A stretch of 64,000 nt of DNA from Chryseobacterium taichungense (GTDB lineage Bacteria > Bacteroidota > Bacteroidia > Flavobacteriales > Weeksellaceae), in NCBI RefSeq assembly GCF_900109935.1, contig NZ_FOBV01000009.1:1-64000 (forward strand), written 5' to 3'. The position numbers and the translations under genes were made by a program. Each line of letters opens with the position of its first letter. Positions within the stretch are counted from its first letter, which is position 1. This document shows, piece by piece, positions 50,437 through 60,292 of this stretch. The notes below the pieces were generated by a model. That model worked only from the letters and a program-made list of their open reading frames with translations, made no database searches and was not told the origin of the DNA.

Positions 50437-50727
50437 ATGAAACCGGCAGCAAGAATTACAGATATGCACACCTGTCCTATGGTGACAGGAAATGTTCCGC
50501 ATGTAGGCGGACCTATTATTCCGGCAGGAGAACCTACGGTACTGATCGGCGGGAAGCCCGCAGCAAGAGTAGGAGATAAAGCAGTTTGCACAGGCCCGTT
50601 AGATACCATTGCATCAGGATCTTCAAGTGTTCTGATCGGCGGAAAACCGGCAGCCAGAATGGGAGATTCCACCGCTCATGGAGGGGTAATATCCGCAGGG
50701 GAAGCTACTGTTTTAATCGGTGGATAA
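50437..50727 (+). CDS. PAAR-repeat spike tip protein (Afp10-like)
   Basis: 96 residues with three PAAR-like turns: MKPAARITDMHTCPMV, TVLIGGKPAARVGDKAVCTG and VLIGGKPAARMGDSTAHGGV, ending with the GEATVLIGG strand. Cys and His residues (HTC, AVC, AHGG) can bind the metal ion of the tip. It sharpens the spike trimer. It carries no effector extension. It starts 5 bp after the spike gene. Confidence 0.92.
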   Translation: MKPAARITDMHTCPMVTGNVPHVGGPIIPAGEPTVLIGGKPAARVGDKAVCTGPLDTIASGSSSVLIGGKPAARMGDSTAHGGVISAGEATVLIGG

Positions 50728-50845
50728 CATTTAAATAGAATCTCCTGCAATAAGAACGTAAAAACATCAATAACAAAAAGGTTATCACAACTAAAACTCT
50801 ATGTTACAGATGCAAGATGTTACAATTAAATAGAACAAATAACGT

Positions 50846-51256
50846 ATGAAAATAAATACAGATTTTTTAGGAATAGGCTGGAGTTTTCCGCCTGAGTTTA
50901 ATCAGACTGAAGGAACGCTAGGAATGACCACTGATGTGAAAGACATTAATAACAGTCTTATGATTCTGTTGTCAACACGTCCCGGCGAGCGCGTCATGTT
51001 CCCGAATTACGGATGTGACCTCCAGGAAATGCTCTTTAAGCCATTGGACCTGACGCTGATTACTCAGATGAAAGGAATCATTGAGCGTGCTATTTTATAC
51101 CACGAACCCAGAATCAACATTCTGAGTATCGAAATTGATGCTCAGGACGAGCTTGAAGGCGAAGTTTTGATAGAGATTGACTACGAAGTAAGAAATACCA
51201 ATACAAGAAGCAATATGGTTTTTCCTTTTTACAAAAGGGAAGCTACCGAAATATAA
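50846..51256 (+). CDS. gp25-like baseplate protein (Afp9-like)
   Basis: 136 residues of the GPW/gp25 family: FLGIGWSFPPEFNQTEGTLG, IINNSL-type motif (here DINNSLMILLSTRPGERVMF), PNYGCDLQEMLFKPLD and the C-terminal EGEVLIEIDYEVRNTNTRSN. The conserved PGER motif is present. gp25 nucleates the sheath on the baseplate. It is preceded by a 118-bp gap and followed by an 87-bp gap without genes. Confidence 0.92.
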   Translation: MKINTDFLGIGWSFPPEFNQTEGTLGMTTDVKDINNSLMILLSTRPGERVMFPNYGCDLQEMLFKPLDLTLITQMKGIIERAILYHEPRINILSIEIDAQDELEGEVLIEIDYEVRNTNTRSNMVFPFYKREATEI

Positions 51257-51343
51257 TGAATTACGGGATGTCTGTAGCCATTTTACATACTACCAAACCC
51301 TACATGATATTGCATCTGACCATAGAAAGATAAATATAAACAA

Positions 51344-54300
51344 ATGAAAAAAACAGATACATTTTCACATTATCGTGAAGGAAAATCACAAATGCAGCGC
51401 TTTTTAGCAGAACTAGATCCGGGCAATCTTGAATTACACGATTTCGATTTGTTTGACTGGCTGTTATTCGCAAACAATTTTGCACAGCGTGTAAACTATT
51501 TCGATAAAGATGATAATACAACACCGAAAGGAAACTGGGGGAACTTCTTCCTGGGTAATGATGCCGATCCTATCCCGCGTAGAGAAAGCGTTGAGTATAA
51601 AAGTATGAAAAAACAGGTTACAGATCTTATTTCCCAGTTCGAACAAGACAGCAGCCTGACACCTCACCTTACATTATTTGTCTGCTTTTTAAAATTATTG
51701 GATTTCTCAAAAAAGGCCTTTAATGATTTGACTAAAAGGCATTTGGATTTCTATTATAACGAAATTCTGCAAATTGAAAAAAATGATGCTAAAGCAGATA
51801 AAGTTTATGTGATTTTCGAATTGGCTAAAAAAGCCATTCAGGAAAGAATTCCGGACGGAACCCTGCTGGATGGCGGTAAAGATGCCAACGGAAAAAAACG
51901 CGTTTACAAAACAGGCGAAGAGCTTATTGCCAACCAGGCAAAAGTCGTTGAGATCAAAAGCTTCCTGAACGATGTTAAAAAAAGAGAGCTGAAGATGGCT
52001 CCGGTAGCCAATTCCGCTGATGGACTGGGAGATAAACTTCCGGCAGAAAGCAATTACTGGTGGCCGTTCGGATACAATGCTGATGAAACAGCTTCAGGAA
52101 AATCAATCTACAAAGAACTTCCGAAAGCAAAACTTGGTTTTTCAATAGTATCCTCATTATTTGATTTAAAAGAAGGTGAGCGAACAATTACCATCAAGAT
52201 TGATTTTATTAAAAATTCAACACAAAAATTACAAAATTTATCAAACACCGATATTGAAAATAATATCAAAGTGCTTTGTAGCGGAGAAAAAGAATGGTTA
52301 TCCGGAATCGTTTTAAAATGTGTAAGAAACAACGACGATCAGCTGGAGCTTTCCTTTACATTATCCAAAGATTTTCCTGCGGTGGTGCAATACAACAAGG
52401 AAATTTTACTGGAAACATTTCAGACCAATTTTCCTGTGGTAAGATTCATGATCGAAGGAGAAAAGTATTATGATGTCTATGAAGCCCTTTCAGAAAAACT
52501 GGTAAAAAACATAGAAATAGCAGTTGATGTAAAAGGAGTGAAATCTGTTGAAATAGAAAACGACAGCAGCGCACTGAATGCCGAAAAACCTTATTATCCA
52601 TTTACAGCACAGCCCATTAAAGGATCTAATTTTTACATTAAATGTCCTGAAATGTTTTCTAAAAAATGGCAGAATGCAGACATTACCATCAATTGGAAAA
52701 ACGCGCCGGATTCAATAAAAGATTTATACAATGGATATGTGATTCAGCCGAATCAAAACATTAGCCTGGTAGCTTTTGAAGCTCTGAAAAGCTCATCAAT
52801 TGTTCGTTCAGACGCCTATTTCACAGCTGATGCAGCACTTTTTGAAAAAGAAATATGGCGTGAGAAAGGCAATGGAATTGAGTTATTTAAAAAATTAGAA
52901 AACGGCTACAGTACCCAATTTTCTATTTTCAATACAAGCAATGAATCGGGGACAAGTGAGGCTATCAGATTGACACTGAACCAGTCGGCATTACAGGATG
53001 TGTATCCTAAATTATACACCCTGGCATTATCCAGCAATCCTGTGAGTGAAAAGCTTATTCCGAATGAACCGTATATTCCATTTGCGGAAGATATTGAGTT
53101 GAATTACAGCGCTAAAGAAAATGCATACTCTTATTTAAGTAAAGATTCCAGCGGAGAGGCATCAAAAAGTGAAGGCGTACAAGTGTATCACGAAGATGCA
53201 TTCGGACAGTATGAAAAAGAAGTGGAAACCAAAAGCATTGTTCCCGTACACCAAAACGGAGGGGAATTATACATTGGTCTGGAAGCCATGCCGCAAGTTA
53301 CCGTTTCTCTGTTGATCCAGATGCTCGAAGGAAGTGAAAATCCTCTGGTAGATACTTTCGATGAAAAAGAGTTTATCGAATGGCATATTCTTTCAAATAA
53401 TACATGGATTGATCTGTCGAAAAATCTGCTGAAAAACGAAACGAGAAAGTTCCTGGAGTCAGGGATTGTTAAATTTAAAATTCCCAAAGAGATCAATACA
53501 AGTCATACTAGGCTTACCGACGGATTAGTTTGGATCAGGGCCAAATCAAAAAGAAGTTATGATGCTGTTTGCAAAATCCAGGGGATTTATACACAGGCTG
53601 TTTTAGCGACATTCCAGAATCAGAACAATGATCTGGCACATCTGAATAATGGTCTGGAAGCCAATACGATTTCAAAACTGATAACTAGGGTTCCTCAGGT
53701 AAAATCTGTCAGCCAGCCATACAATTCATTTGATGGCAAATACAAAGAGGCAGATACGGAATTCTACAGACGCGTAAGTGAAAGATTAAGACACAAGCAC
53801 AGAGCCATTACACAATGGGATTATGAAAGTCTGGTATTGCAGGAATTTCCGGAAGTTTTTAAGGTAAAATGTTTAAACCATACTTCTGAAAATTCATATA
53901 TGGCTCCGGGATATGTCACATTGATGGTGGTACCGAATATCAGAAATAAAAATGCTTTTGATGTCTATCAGCCGAGAGTGAGCAGGGCCAGCCTGAATAA
54001 AATTCAGAATTATGTCAATGAATTAAATACGATGCATGTTACGGCTCAGGTAATCAATCCCAATTATAAAGAAGCAAAAGTACAGGCAACAGTGAGGATT
54101 TTTGAAAAATATGACGAAATATTCTATTTGCAGCAATTGGATGAAGATATTAAGAAATACATATCGCCGTGGGCTTTTACCGATTCCAAAGATATTGATT
54201 TTAATGTGGAACTGAATGTTAATCAGCTGATTAATTATCTGGAACAACTCTATTATGTGGATTATATTGAAGAGGTCAGAATATTGGTAAATAATGTTGT

Positions 54301-54394
54301 ACAGAAAAAATCCCTGATCGAAGTAGATCCGAAATCGATCCTCGTATCTGCCAAACAGCACCAAATTACTATTGCAGAACAAGTATGTATTTAA
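51344..54394 (+). CDS. baseplate J/gp47-like protein (Afp11-like)
   Basis: 1016 residues. The C-terminal third carries the baseplate-J signature: DTEFYRRVSERLRHKHRAIT, QWDYESLVLQEFPEVFKVKC, followed by YVTLMVVPNIRNKN and a C-terminal wing domain (IKKYISPWAFTDSKDIDFNV). The N-terminal two thirds are specific for large CIS wedge proteins. It forms, with the next gene product, the wedge complexes of the baseplate that trigger sheath contraction. The length is typical for Bacteroidota eCIS. Confidence 0.88.
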   Translation: MKKTDTFSHYREGKSQMQRFLAELDPGNLELHDFDLFDWLLFANNFAQRVNYFDKDDNTTPKGNWGNFFLGNDADPIPRRESVEYKSMKKQVTDLISQFEQDSSLTPHLTLFVCFLKLLDFSKKAFNDLTKRHLDFYYNEILQIEKNDAKADKVYVIFELAKKAIQERIPDGTLLDGGKDANGKKRVYKTGEELIANQAKVVEIKSFLNDVKKRELKMAPVANSADGLGDKLPAESNYWWPFGYNADETASGKSIYKELPKAKLGFSIVSSLFDLKEGERTITIKIDFIKNSTQKLQNLSNTDIENNIKVLCSGEKEWLSGIVLKCVRNNDDQLELSFTLSKDFPAVVQYNKEILLETFQTNFPVVRFMIEGEKYYDVYEALSEKLVKNIEIAVDVKGVKSVEIENDSSALNAEKPYYPFTAQPIKGSNFYIKCPEMFSKKWQNADITINWKNAPDSIKDLYNGYVIQPNQNISLVAFEALKSSSIVRSDAYFTADAALFEKEIWREKGNGIELFKKLENGYSTQFSIFNTSNESGTSEAIRLTLNQSALQDVYPKLYTLALSSNPVSEKLIPNEPYIPFAEDIELNYSAKENAYSYLSKDSSGEASKSEGVQVYHEDAFGQYEKEVETKSIVPVHQNGGELYIGLEAMPQVTVSLLIQMLEGSENPLVDTFDEKEFIEWHILSNNTWIDLSKNLLKNETRKFLESGIVKFKIPKEINTSHTRLTDGLVWIRAKSKRSYDAVCKIQGIYTQAVLATFQNQNNDLAHLNNGLEANTISKLITRVPQVKSVSQPYNSFDGKYKEADTEFYRRVSERLRHKHRAITQWDYESLVLQEFPEVFKVKCLNHTSENSYMAPGYVTLMVVPNIRNKNAFDVYQPRVSRASLNKIQNYVNELNTMHVTAQVINPNYKEAKVQATVRIFEKYDEIFYLQQLDEDIKKYISPWAFTDSKDIDFNVELNVNQLINYLEQLYYVDYIEEVRILVNNVVQKKSLIEVDPKSILVSAKQHQITIAEQVCI

Positions 54395-54419
54395 TAATTA
54401 ATAAGAATAAAACATAACC

Positions 54420-57209
54420 ATGTCAGAAAATAAGCACATTAGTATACCCAAAAATATAGAAACCGGAGATCAGACCGATTTTCACTTTCTGCGCAAAACA
54501 GGTATTGAATACATAGAAAAGTTAGGAGGGAAACTTTGGACAGATTACAACTCTCATGATCCGGGAATCACCACGCTGGAAGTTTTGAGCTATGCCATCA
54601 CAGACCTTGGGATGAGAATGAATATGAATATGGAGGATATCCTAACCTCTAAAGATACAAATACAGATATTCATACGCAGTTTTTAAAAGCTACAGAAAT
54701 TCTTCCTTCAAGGCCTTTAACCGAGCTTGATTACAGAAAGCTGTTCATCGATATCAACTTTACATCTGGTCATAAAAGGCCGATCCGAAACTGTTGGCTG
54801 GTGCCTAATCACGAAGCATTGTATGTGGATTGCAAAACAGGTCAATTGGATTTTAAACCGATCGGAGATAAAACACAAAGCTTTAACATAAAAGGATTAT
54901 ATGATCTGTATATTGATTATGCCGAAGATATTGAAGATGAAAACAACGGATGCGGAAAATCAAGTGTAAACCTTCAAATCTTAGATCGCTATCACGCCAA
55001 CAGAAGCCTTTGTGAAGATTTAGCCGAAATTAAAGAAATTGAAATTCAGAAAGTGGCTGTATGCGCGCGTATCGGATTGGTAAATAAAGCCGATGAAGAG
55101 CTGGTACATGCAAAAGTTTTAAAAGCAATTAATAATTACCTGTCTCCTGAAGTTCATTTTTACTCATTACAGCAAATGCTGGATAAAGGTCTGACAACCG
55201 ATCAGATTTTTGAAGGTCCGCTTTTGGATAATGGTTTTATTGATACCGAAGAACTTAGAAACAGTCAGCTGAGAAGAGAAGTCCGTCTTTCAGACATCAT
55301 CAGTGAAGTCATGAAAATCGATGGTGTAAAAGAAATTCACGAAATTTCTATTGCAGGCTGCGATAATGTGATCAAGCAGACCAACGACTGGCTGATCTGC
55401 ATTGAAAAAGGCAGAAAACCCGAACTTTGCGAGTTGAGTTCTTTCAGCTACAGTAAAGGTTCGCTTCCATTAAATATAAACGACAAAAAAGTTCAGGAAT
55501 ACTTAGCAACTCTCAAAAGAGAAGAAGAAATCCTGAGAGATGATGCAAGACAGAATAAAGAACTGGCTTTACCACACGGAACGGCCTATGAGATTGCAGA
55601 ATACGCAACTATTCTCAACGAATTCCCGGATACTTATGGTGTAGGAATTTCCGGAATTATAGGAAATAAAACCCCGGAGAGAGAAGCGCTGGCAAAACAG
55701 ATGAAAGGATATTTGTTGTTTTTTGATCAGATTCTTGCCGGTTACTTTAAACATCTTGAAAAAGTAAAAGAAATATTAAGCGTTAGTGGTGATGTAAAAA
55801 GAACCTACTTCACGCAGGCATTAAAGAATATCAAAGGCTTTGAGGAATTGGTGCCGAATTATCCTGCAGAAAATGATGATGAGCTTACAGATTCTTTGTA
55901 TGAAGAACTGGATAACAGCGTTGAACGCAGAAATGAAATCCTCGATCACCTGATTTCCCGTTTTGCGGAAACGTTCAGCGATTACATGTTCCTGATGAAA
56001 TCATTGTACGGAAAATCTGCTGACGAAATTGTCCTAAGCAACAAACAAAATTTCCTGAATGAATATGCATCATTAAGTAAAGACCGCGGATTAGGCTACA
56101 ATTATACATTGTTTGCAGATTCAGATATCTGGAATACAAATAATATTTCCGGGGCACAGAAGAGAATTGCCCGTTTGCTGGGAATTAAGGACTATACCCA
56201 AAGAAATGTATCCCAATCGCCTGTTTTAATTACTAAAACAATGAATGGCAATAAAGCAAGCTATACCTGGAAAGTAAAAGATGCTTCAAACAATATCATC
56301 TTATCATCCATAAAAAGCTACGAGATTGAATATGCTGCCACCAAAAATCTGAATGAAGCTATTTATCAGATTATTCAGATCGACCAGGAAGACCTTGAAA
56401 ATGCACTGGAAAAATTGGGACCTTGCGAAGACAATACCTGTATGATCGGAAATATGAGAATCCGTTTTTCAGGGGGAGGAAATTATTATTTTGATGTTGT
56501 AGATGATACCGACGAGCAGAACGTAATCGCCACTCACAAAAGAACCAATCCTTATCCAAATCTGAAAGCACTGAAAGTGGGAATATTGGAAACGGTAAAG
56601 TATTTCAAATATGATTTTACGGAAGAGGGTATATTCTTCGTTGAGCATTTATTATTAAAGCCAACCGTTAAAGATTACAAGCTTATGGGAGGCATCGGCT
56701 GCATGGAGATAGACCGTACTTTCAAAGTAATGTATGATATTGAAGATGTAGCTGAAGAAGATCCTGTAGAATATTCCGAAACCTTCATGTCTTCCTGCGA
56801 AGAAGACTGTGAAACCGATGTCTTTGACCCTTATTCTTACCGTATAAGTGTGGTGCTTCCGGGCTATGCATACCGTTTTCAGGATCCTGATTTCAGACGC
56901 TATGCGGAAACTGTTATCAGGCAGGAAATTCCGGCTCATGTCCTGGCAAAAATCTGCTGGGTAGGAGACCGTCTTACTGAAACCCAGACCGCTAAAAGCG
57001 ACCTGTCTGAATTTGAAGTTGCTTTTAAACAATACCTTTCAGATAAATCGAAAAATAATACGGCGAATTTAGGAAACAGTATTAAGGATTTACTTACTGC
57101 CCTTACCCATCTGAATAATATTTACCGGCCGGGAAGACTTCTGGACTGTGCAAAAGATGATAACGACAGCTTAGACGGAAGAATCATATTAGGACAATCA
57201 AACTTATAA
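54420..57209 (+). CDS. baseplate wedge protein (Afp12-like)
   Basis: 929 residues. The N terminus contains the gp6/Afp12 motif GKLWTDYNSHDPGITTLEVL SYAITDL (as in LPEWTDHNPGDPGI-type sequences). Mid-protein stretches are helical and charged (LALPHGTAYEIAEYATILNE; YLLFFDQILAGYFKHLEKVK). The C terminus includes SYRISVVLPGYAYRFQDPDF RRYAETVIRQEIPAHVLAKI CW, a conserved feature of these wedge proteins. It works with the baseplate-J protein, whose gene ends 25 bp upstream; the next gene starts 13 bp downstream. Confidence 0.82.
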   Translation: MSENKHISIPKNIETGDQTDFHFLRKTGIEYIEKLGGKLWTDYNSHDPGITTLEVLSYAITDLGMRMNMNMEDILTSKDTNTDIHTQFLKATEILPSRPLTELDYRKLFIDINFTSGHKRPIRNCWLVPNHEALYVDCKTGQLDFKPIGDKTQSFNIKGLYDLYIDYAEDIEDENNGCGKSSVNLQILDRYHANRSLCEDLAEIKEIEIQKVAVCARIGLVNKADEELVHAKVLKAINNYLSPEVHFYSLQQMLDKGLTTDQIFEGPLLDNGFIDTEELRNSQLRREVRLSDIISEVMKIDGVKEIHEISIAGCDNVIKQTNDWLICIEKGRKPELCELSSFSYSKGSLPLNINDKKVQEYLATLKREEEILRDDARQNKELALPHGTAYEIAEYATILNEFPDTYGVGISGIIGNKTPEREALAKQMKGYLLFFDQILAGYFKHLEKVKEILSVSGDVKRTYFTQALKNIKGFEELVPNYPAENDDELTDSLYEELDNSVERRNEILDHLISRFAETFSDYMFLMKSLYGKSADEIVLSNKQNFLNEYASLSKDRGLGYNYTLFADSDIWNTNNISGAQKRIARLLGIKDYTQRNVSQSPVLITKTMNGNKASYTWKVKDASNNIILSSIKSYEIEYAATKNLNEAIYQIIQIDQEDLENALEKLGPCEDNTCMIGNMRIRFSGGGNYYFDVVDDTDEQNVIATHKRTNPYPNLKALKVGILETVKYFKYDFTEEGIFFVEHLLLKPTVKDYKLMGGIGCMEIDRTFKVMYDIEDVAEEDPVEYSETFMSSCEEDCETDVFDPYSYRISVVLPGYAYRFQDPDFRRYAETVIRQEIPAHVLAKICWVGDRLTETQTAKSDLSEFEVAFKQYLSDKSKNNTANLGNSIKDLLTALTHLNNIYRPGRLLDCAKDDNDSLDGRIILGQSNL

Positions 57210-57222
57210 AAATTGACAAACA

Positions 57223-60201
57223 ATGAATACCAAATTAGATAATGTAACAACCCAATATAGAAAGTTCAACGAAAATCAGGCGTTAACGGATGGGCAATTA
57301 AACGAATTTATTGATTATTTCGAAGATCAGGACAGGCTGTCAAGAACGCGGTTAAGTGGAGTAGGAATAGTATGTGGTTTTGAATCGACATACGTAGGCT
57401 CGTCTTCAAACCCCGGATCAGGAACTCCCGTAGAAGAAATTCCCCAGATGGAAAAACTGGGTGTTGTGGATTATGACGGTATTGTGATCTCACAAGGTGC
57501 CGGCGTTACTACAGACGGGGACTTAATAACACTTCGCCAAAAATTAGACAAAACATCAGATGTTGCTATAAACTTCGATACTAAAACCTACAAATATTAC
57601 CGGAATTACATCGATGATGTCGAATACAAACACTTCCGCATTGATGGAGCACAAGTTCCTCTTTTAGAATTAATTACCCAGGAAGAATATGATCAGTTAG
57701 CGAGCGGAAATGATTTTAAAAATGTAAAAGAAATTGGCAGTACCCTCTATGATAAAGTTATTATTCTTTATTTAGAAAGCTATTCCAATGACGAAACCAC
57801 ATGTCAGGACGCGGATTGCGATAATACCGGGGCTGAGCAGGTATCCAATCTTAAAGTGCTTTTAGCAGATTCAGAAATTGTTTCAAATCTCATTTCCAGA
57901 GGTGATGCAAAAGACACCATTTATAAAGCGCACAGTGATTATCAGGTACTTTTTGATCAGATGCCTAAAATTGAGGCTAAAAGAGTAATTCTGGATGCCA
58001 CTGTTAAGAGGGCGTTAGATTTAAAGGCAAGATTTCAGAATGCGGGTACTGCCATTGCAGATTTAAGTAAAGGTTTTAATGCTGTTGCAGATAATTTCAA
58101 GGTGAGTCTCAACTTTGGAGGACAAAATCTTAACGATAAACTGACTTCTTTATTAAATCCGGTACCGGGAAGCTCAAGACTGGAAGACTATCAATACCGA
58201 TATGATCTCCTCAAAGATTTAATTGATACCTACAACGAGATCAAAGGACTGATCCTGCATCTTAATGCTGAATGCTGTCCAGGTATCAACTCATTTCCAA
58301 AGCATTTATTGTTGGGACGTGTGGGCGTTACACTTGAATTGGGCGAGCCTACGCCTTACCGTCATGGCTTTTATCATTCACCAGTAACTACAACCGAAGA
58401 TGAAAATTATGAAAGAGTCGTAATGCTTGCTAATCGCTTTGTTCAGAAGATCAATGGATTCCAGTCATATATCGGACCTGTTAAGATCACTCCTTCTAAT
58501 ATGTTTGTAAGATTAGGTGATAAAGCGATTCCCTATTATTATAATGTAGACAAGTCATTATTGACTAAATGGAATTATGAAAAAACAAAAACGGATAGGG
58601 AAACGTACAATTTAAGTTATCATACAGGGAATTTAGCATCAGATGATTTTGTTCAGAATCCGTTAAATTACAATATAGATGATAACGACTTCTACAGAAT
58701 AGAAGGCCATCTTGGAATGCCTTATAAAACGGCATTGCAAAACATTAATGATCTTAAGGCAAAATACGGATTGGCTTTTGATGTCATCGCATTGGTTCTT
58801 CAAAAAGGGGAAAAACCTGTTGAACCAACTAAAGAAGTAGTATCAATTGACGATTTAAGAAAACAGCTCGTATCGATTTCCAGTGACATCAGCAACCAAA
58901 GGACTAATTCACAAAGTACTTTATTTAATATTTCAAAATTAGACGAAAAATTAAAATTGCTGAACAAGGCTGAATTTTCTAAAGAAGGAGATGGGGTAAC
59001 TGTTGTAAGGCAGGATCCTAAAAAAGATGATGTTGTAAGTGAGCTTTTAAGTGAATTTTTAGAAAGAAAATCAGGCTTAGAACATGTTGCCGGCGTAGAA
59101 CCTGGCGGGACTTTTGTGTTAATTTATGAATCAGAAACCAATAATCAGGTTCTTGCAGATTTCTCATTACCTTATCTGTGTTGTTCCAAAAAAGATCCTG
59201 TGTTCTTATCATTACCGAAAAACGCACTGTGTCAGAAAGATGCTCCGATGGCCATGTCGATCGTTCCTGCAGATGGTGAAGTTAAGGCGTTTGTGAACGG
59301 TACTCAAATCTCGGTAATTACTCAGTCTGGCGGTCAGAGTTACTTTAACCCTGGTATGGTAGGCGCTGCTTACCTTGGACAGCCGATTACTTTCACCGTT
59401 AATGATGACCCTGTGGATGTACAATTGATTGTTTACGAAGAACCAACGATTTCTGTCTCTACAGGTACTGTCAGCTATGGTGAAGATACATCAGATCCGG
59501 ATGCCACTGTTGATTTCCATGTTACTCCAATTAATAATCCTGGATTTACATATACATTCAATTTTGGAGATGGTTCACCACTTCTGACATTAACGTCATT
59601 ACCAAATAACGGAACTGTTCAGCATACCTACACGCTTGTTGCAGGAAGAGAAGATACCTTTAATCCTACGCTTACGGTAACCAACAGAAACGGTTGTAGT
59701 ACTACCTTTGCGGTTGCTCCGCTGAAACTGACCGGTCAAATGACGGTAGTGTGTCTTAACGGAATGCGGGTTGTAATTCAGTATAGAGATGGTGTCGATC
59801 CATATCATGCGTGTAATGATGCGAGTTTTAACTTATTAGGAAACGGACATCTCATCATCGGATCCAATCCACCACCTGCAGATCCAAGAGGATTGAGAAA
59901 AGGAAATGTACATTTGAGTAATACCGGTGGAGATCAGGATAGACTTAACCGTCCTAATGGTGCTACAACCGGGCTCAGCAGATATAATGAAATCATTATA
60001 ACACAGGACGAAGCAGAACAACTGGCAGCAGGTGCTAATCAAGGTTTCGTGAAATTCTCTCTTGAGTGTGCATTAGGATACTGTCATACCGGCGTAGCAT
60101 ATACACAATTGTTCCTGGCAAATGATCCTACACCAATTTATGCTGGTTATCCGGTTGGTAATTTCTTAGAAATCAATCCTTGTACGGGAGAAAGAAGATA
60201 A
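57223..60201 (+). CDS. large eCIS accessory protein with PKD domain (paralogue A)
   Basis: 992 residues, no signal peptide. The N-terminal ~500 residues share a clear pattern with the next gene: NVTTQYRKFNENQ, LNEFIDYFEDQDRLSRTRLS GVGIVCG, VTTDGDLITL, LYLESY...C-x-D-CDN, FPKHLLLGRVG and HRFY/HGFYHSP-like motifs. A central helical region (SIDDLRKQLVSISSDISNQR) is unique to this copy. Residues ~745-830 form a PKD-like domain (VDFHVTPINNPGFTYTFNFG DGSPLLTLTSL; VQHTYTLVAG). A Gly-rich C-terminal domain follows. It sits where fibre or outer-baseplate proteins are encoded in other eCIS, so a surface fibre, cage or receptor-binding role is inferred. Confidence 0.7.
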   Translation: MNTKLDNVTTQYRKFNENQALTDGQLNEFIDYFEDQDRLSRTRLSGVGIVCGFESTYVGSSSNPGSGTPVEEIPQMEKLGVVDYDGIVISQGAGVTTDGDLITLRQKLDKTSDVAINFDTKTYKYYRNYIDDVEYKHFRIDGAQVPLLELITQEEYDQLASGNDFKNVKEIGSTLYDKVIILYLESYSNDETTCQDADCDNTGAEQVSNLKVLLADSEIVSNLISRGDAKDTIYKAHSDYQVLFDQMPKIEAKRVILDATVKRALDLKARFQNAGTAIADLSKGFNAVADNFKVSLNFGGQNLNDKLTSLLNPVPGSSRLEDYQYRYDLLKDLIDTYNEIKGLILHLNAECCPGINSFPKHLLLGRVGVTLELGEPTPYRHGFYHSPVTTTEDENYERVVMLANRFVQKINGFQSYIGPVKITPSNMFVRLGDKAIPYYYNVDKSLLTKWNYEKTKTDRETYNLSYHTGNLASDDFVQNPLNYNIDDNDFYRIEGHLGMPYKTALQNINDLKAKYGLAFDVIALVLQKGEKPVEPTKEVVSIDDLRKQLVSISSDISNQRTNSQSTLFNISKLDEKLKLLNKAEFSKEGDGVTVVRQDPKKDDVVSELLSEFLERKSGLEHVAGVEPGGTFVLIYESETNNQVLADFSLPYLCCSKKDPVFLSLPKNALCQKDAPMAMSIVPADGEVKAFVNGTQISVITQSGGQSYFNPGMVGAAYLGQPITFTVNDDPVDVQLIVYEEPTISVSTGTVSYGEDTSDPDATVDFHVTPINNPGFTYTFNFGDGSPLLTLTSLPNNGTVQHTYTLVAGREDTFNPTLTVTNRNGCSTTFAVAPLKLTGQMTVVCLNGMRVVIQYRDGVDPYHACNDASFNLLGNGHLIIGSNPPPADPRGLRKGNVHLSNTGGDQDRLNRPNGATTGLSRYNEIIITQDEAEQLAAGANQGFVKFSLECALGYCHTGVAYTQLFLANDPTPIYAGYPVGNFLEINPCTGERR

Positions 60202-60221
60202 ATTCTAAGAATTGTATAATA

Positions 60222-60251
60222 ACTTCATAGGCAGGTTGCTGTCTGTGAAGT
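60222..60251 (+). terminator. hairpin between the two PKD paralogues
   Basis: ACTTCATAGGCAG (60222-60234), loop GTTG, CTGTCTGTGAAGT (60239-60251) with two G-U pairs, followed by TTATTAAACC. It could attenuate transcription toward the last two genes. Confidence 0.55.
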
Positions 60252-60292
60252 TTATTAAACCATCTTAATAAATCATTAAAAAATTAATAATA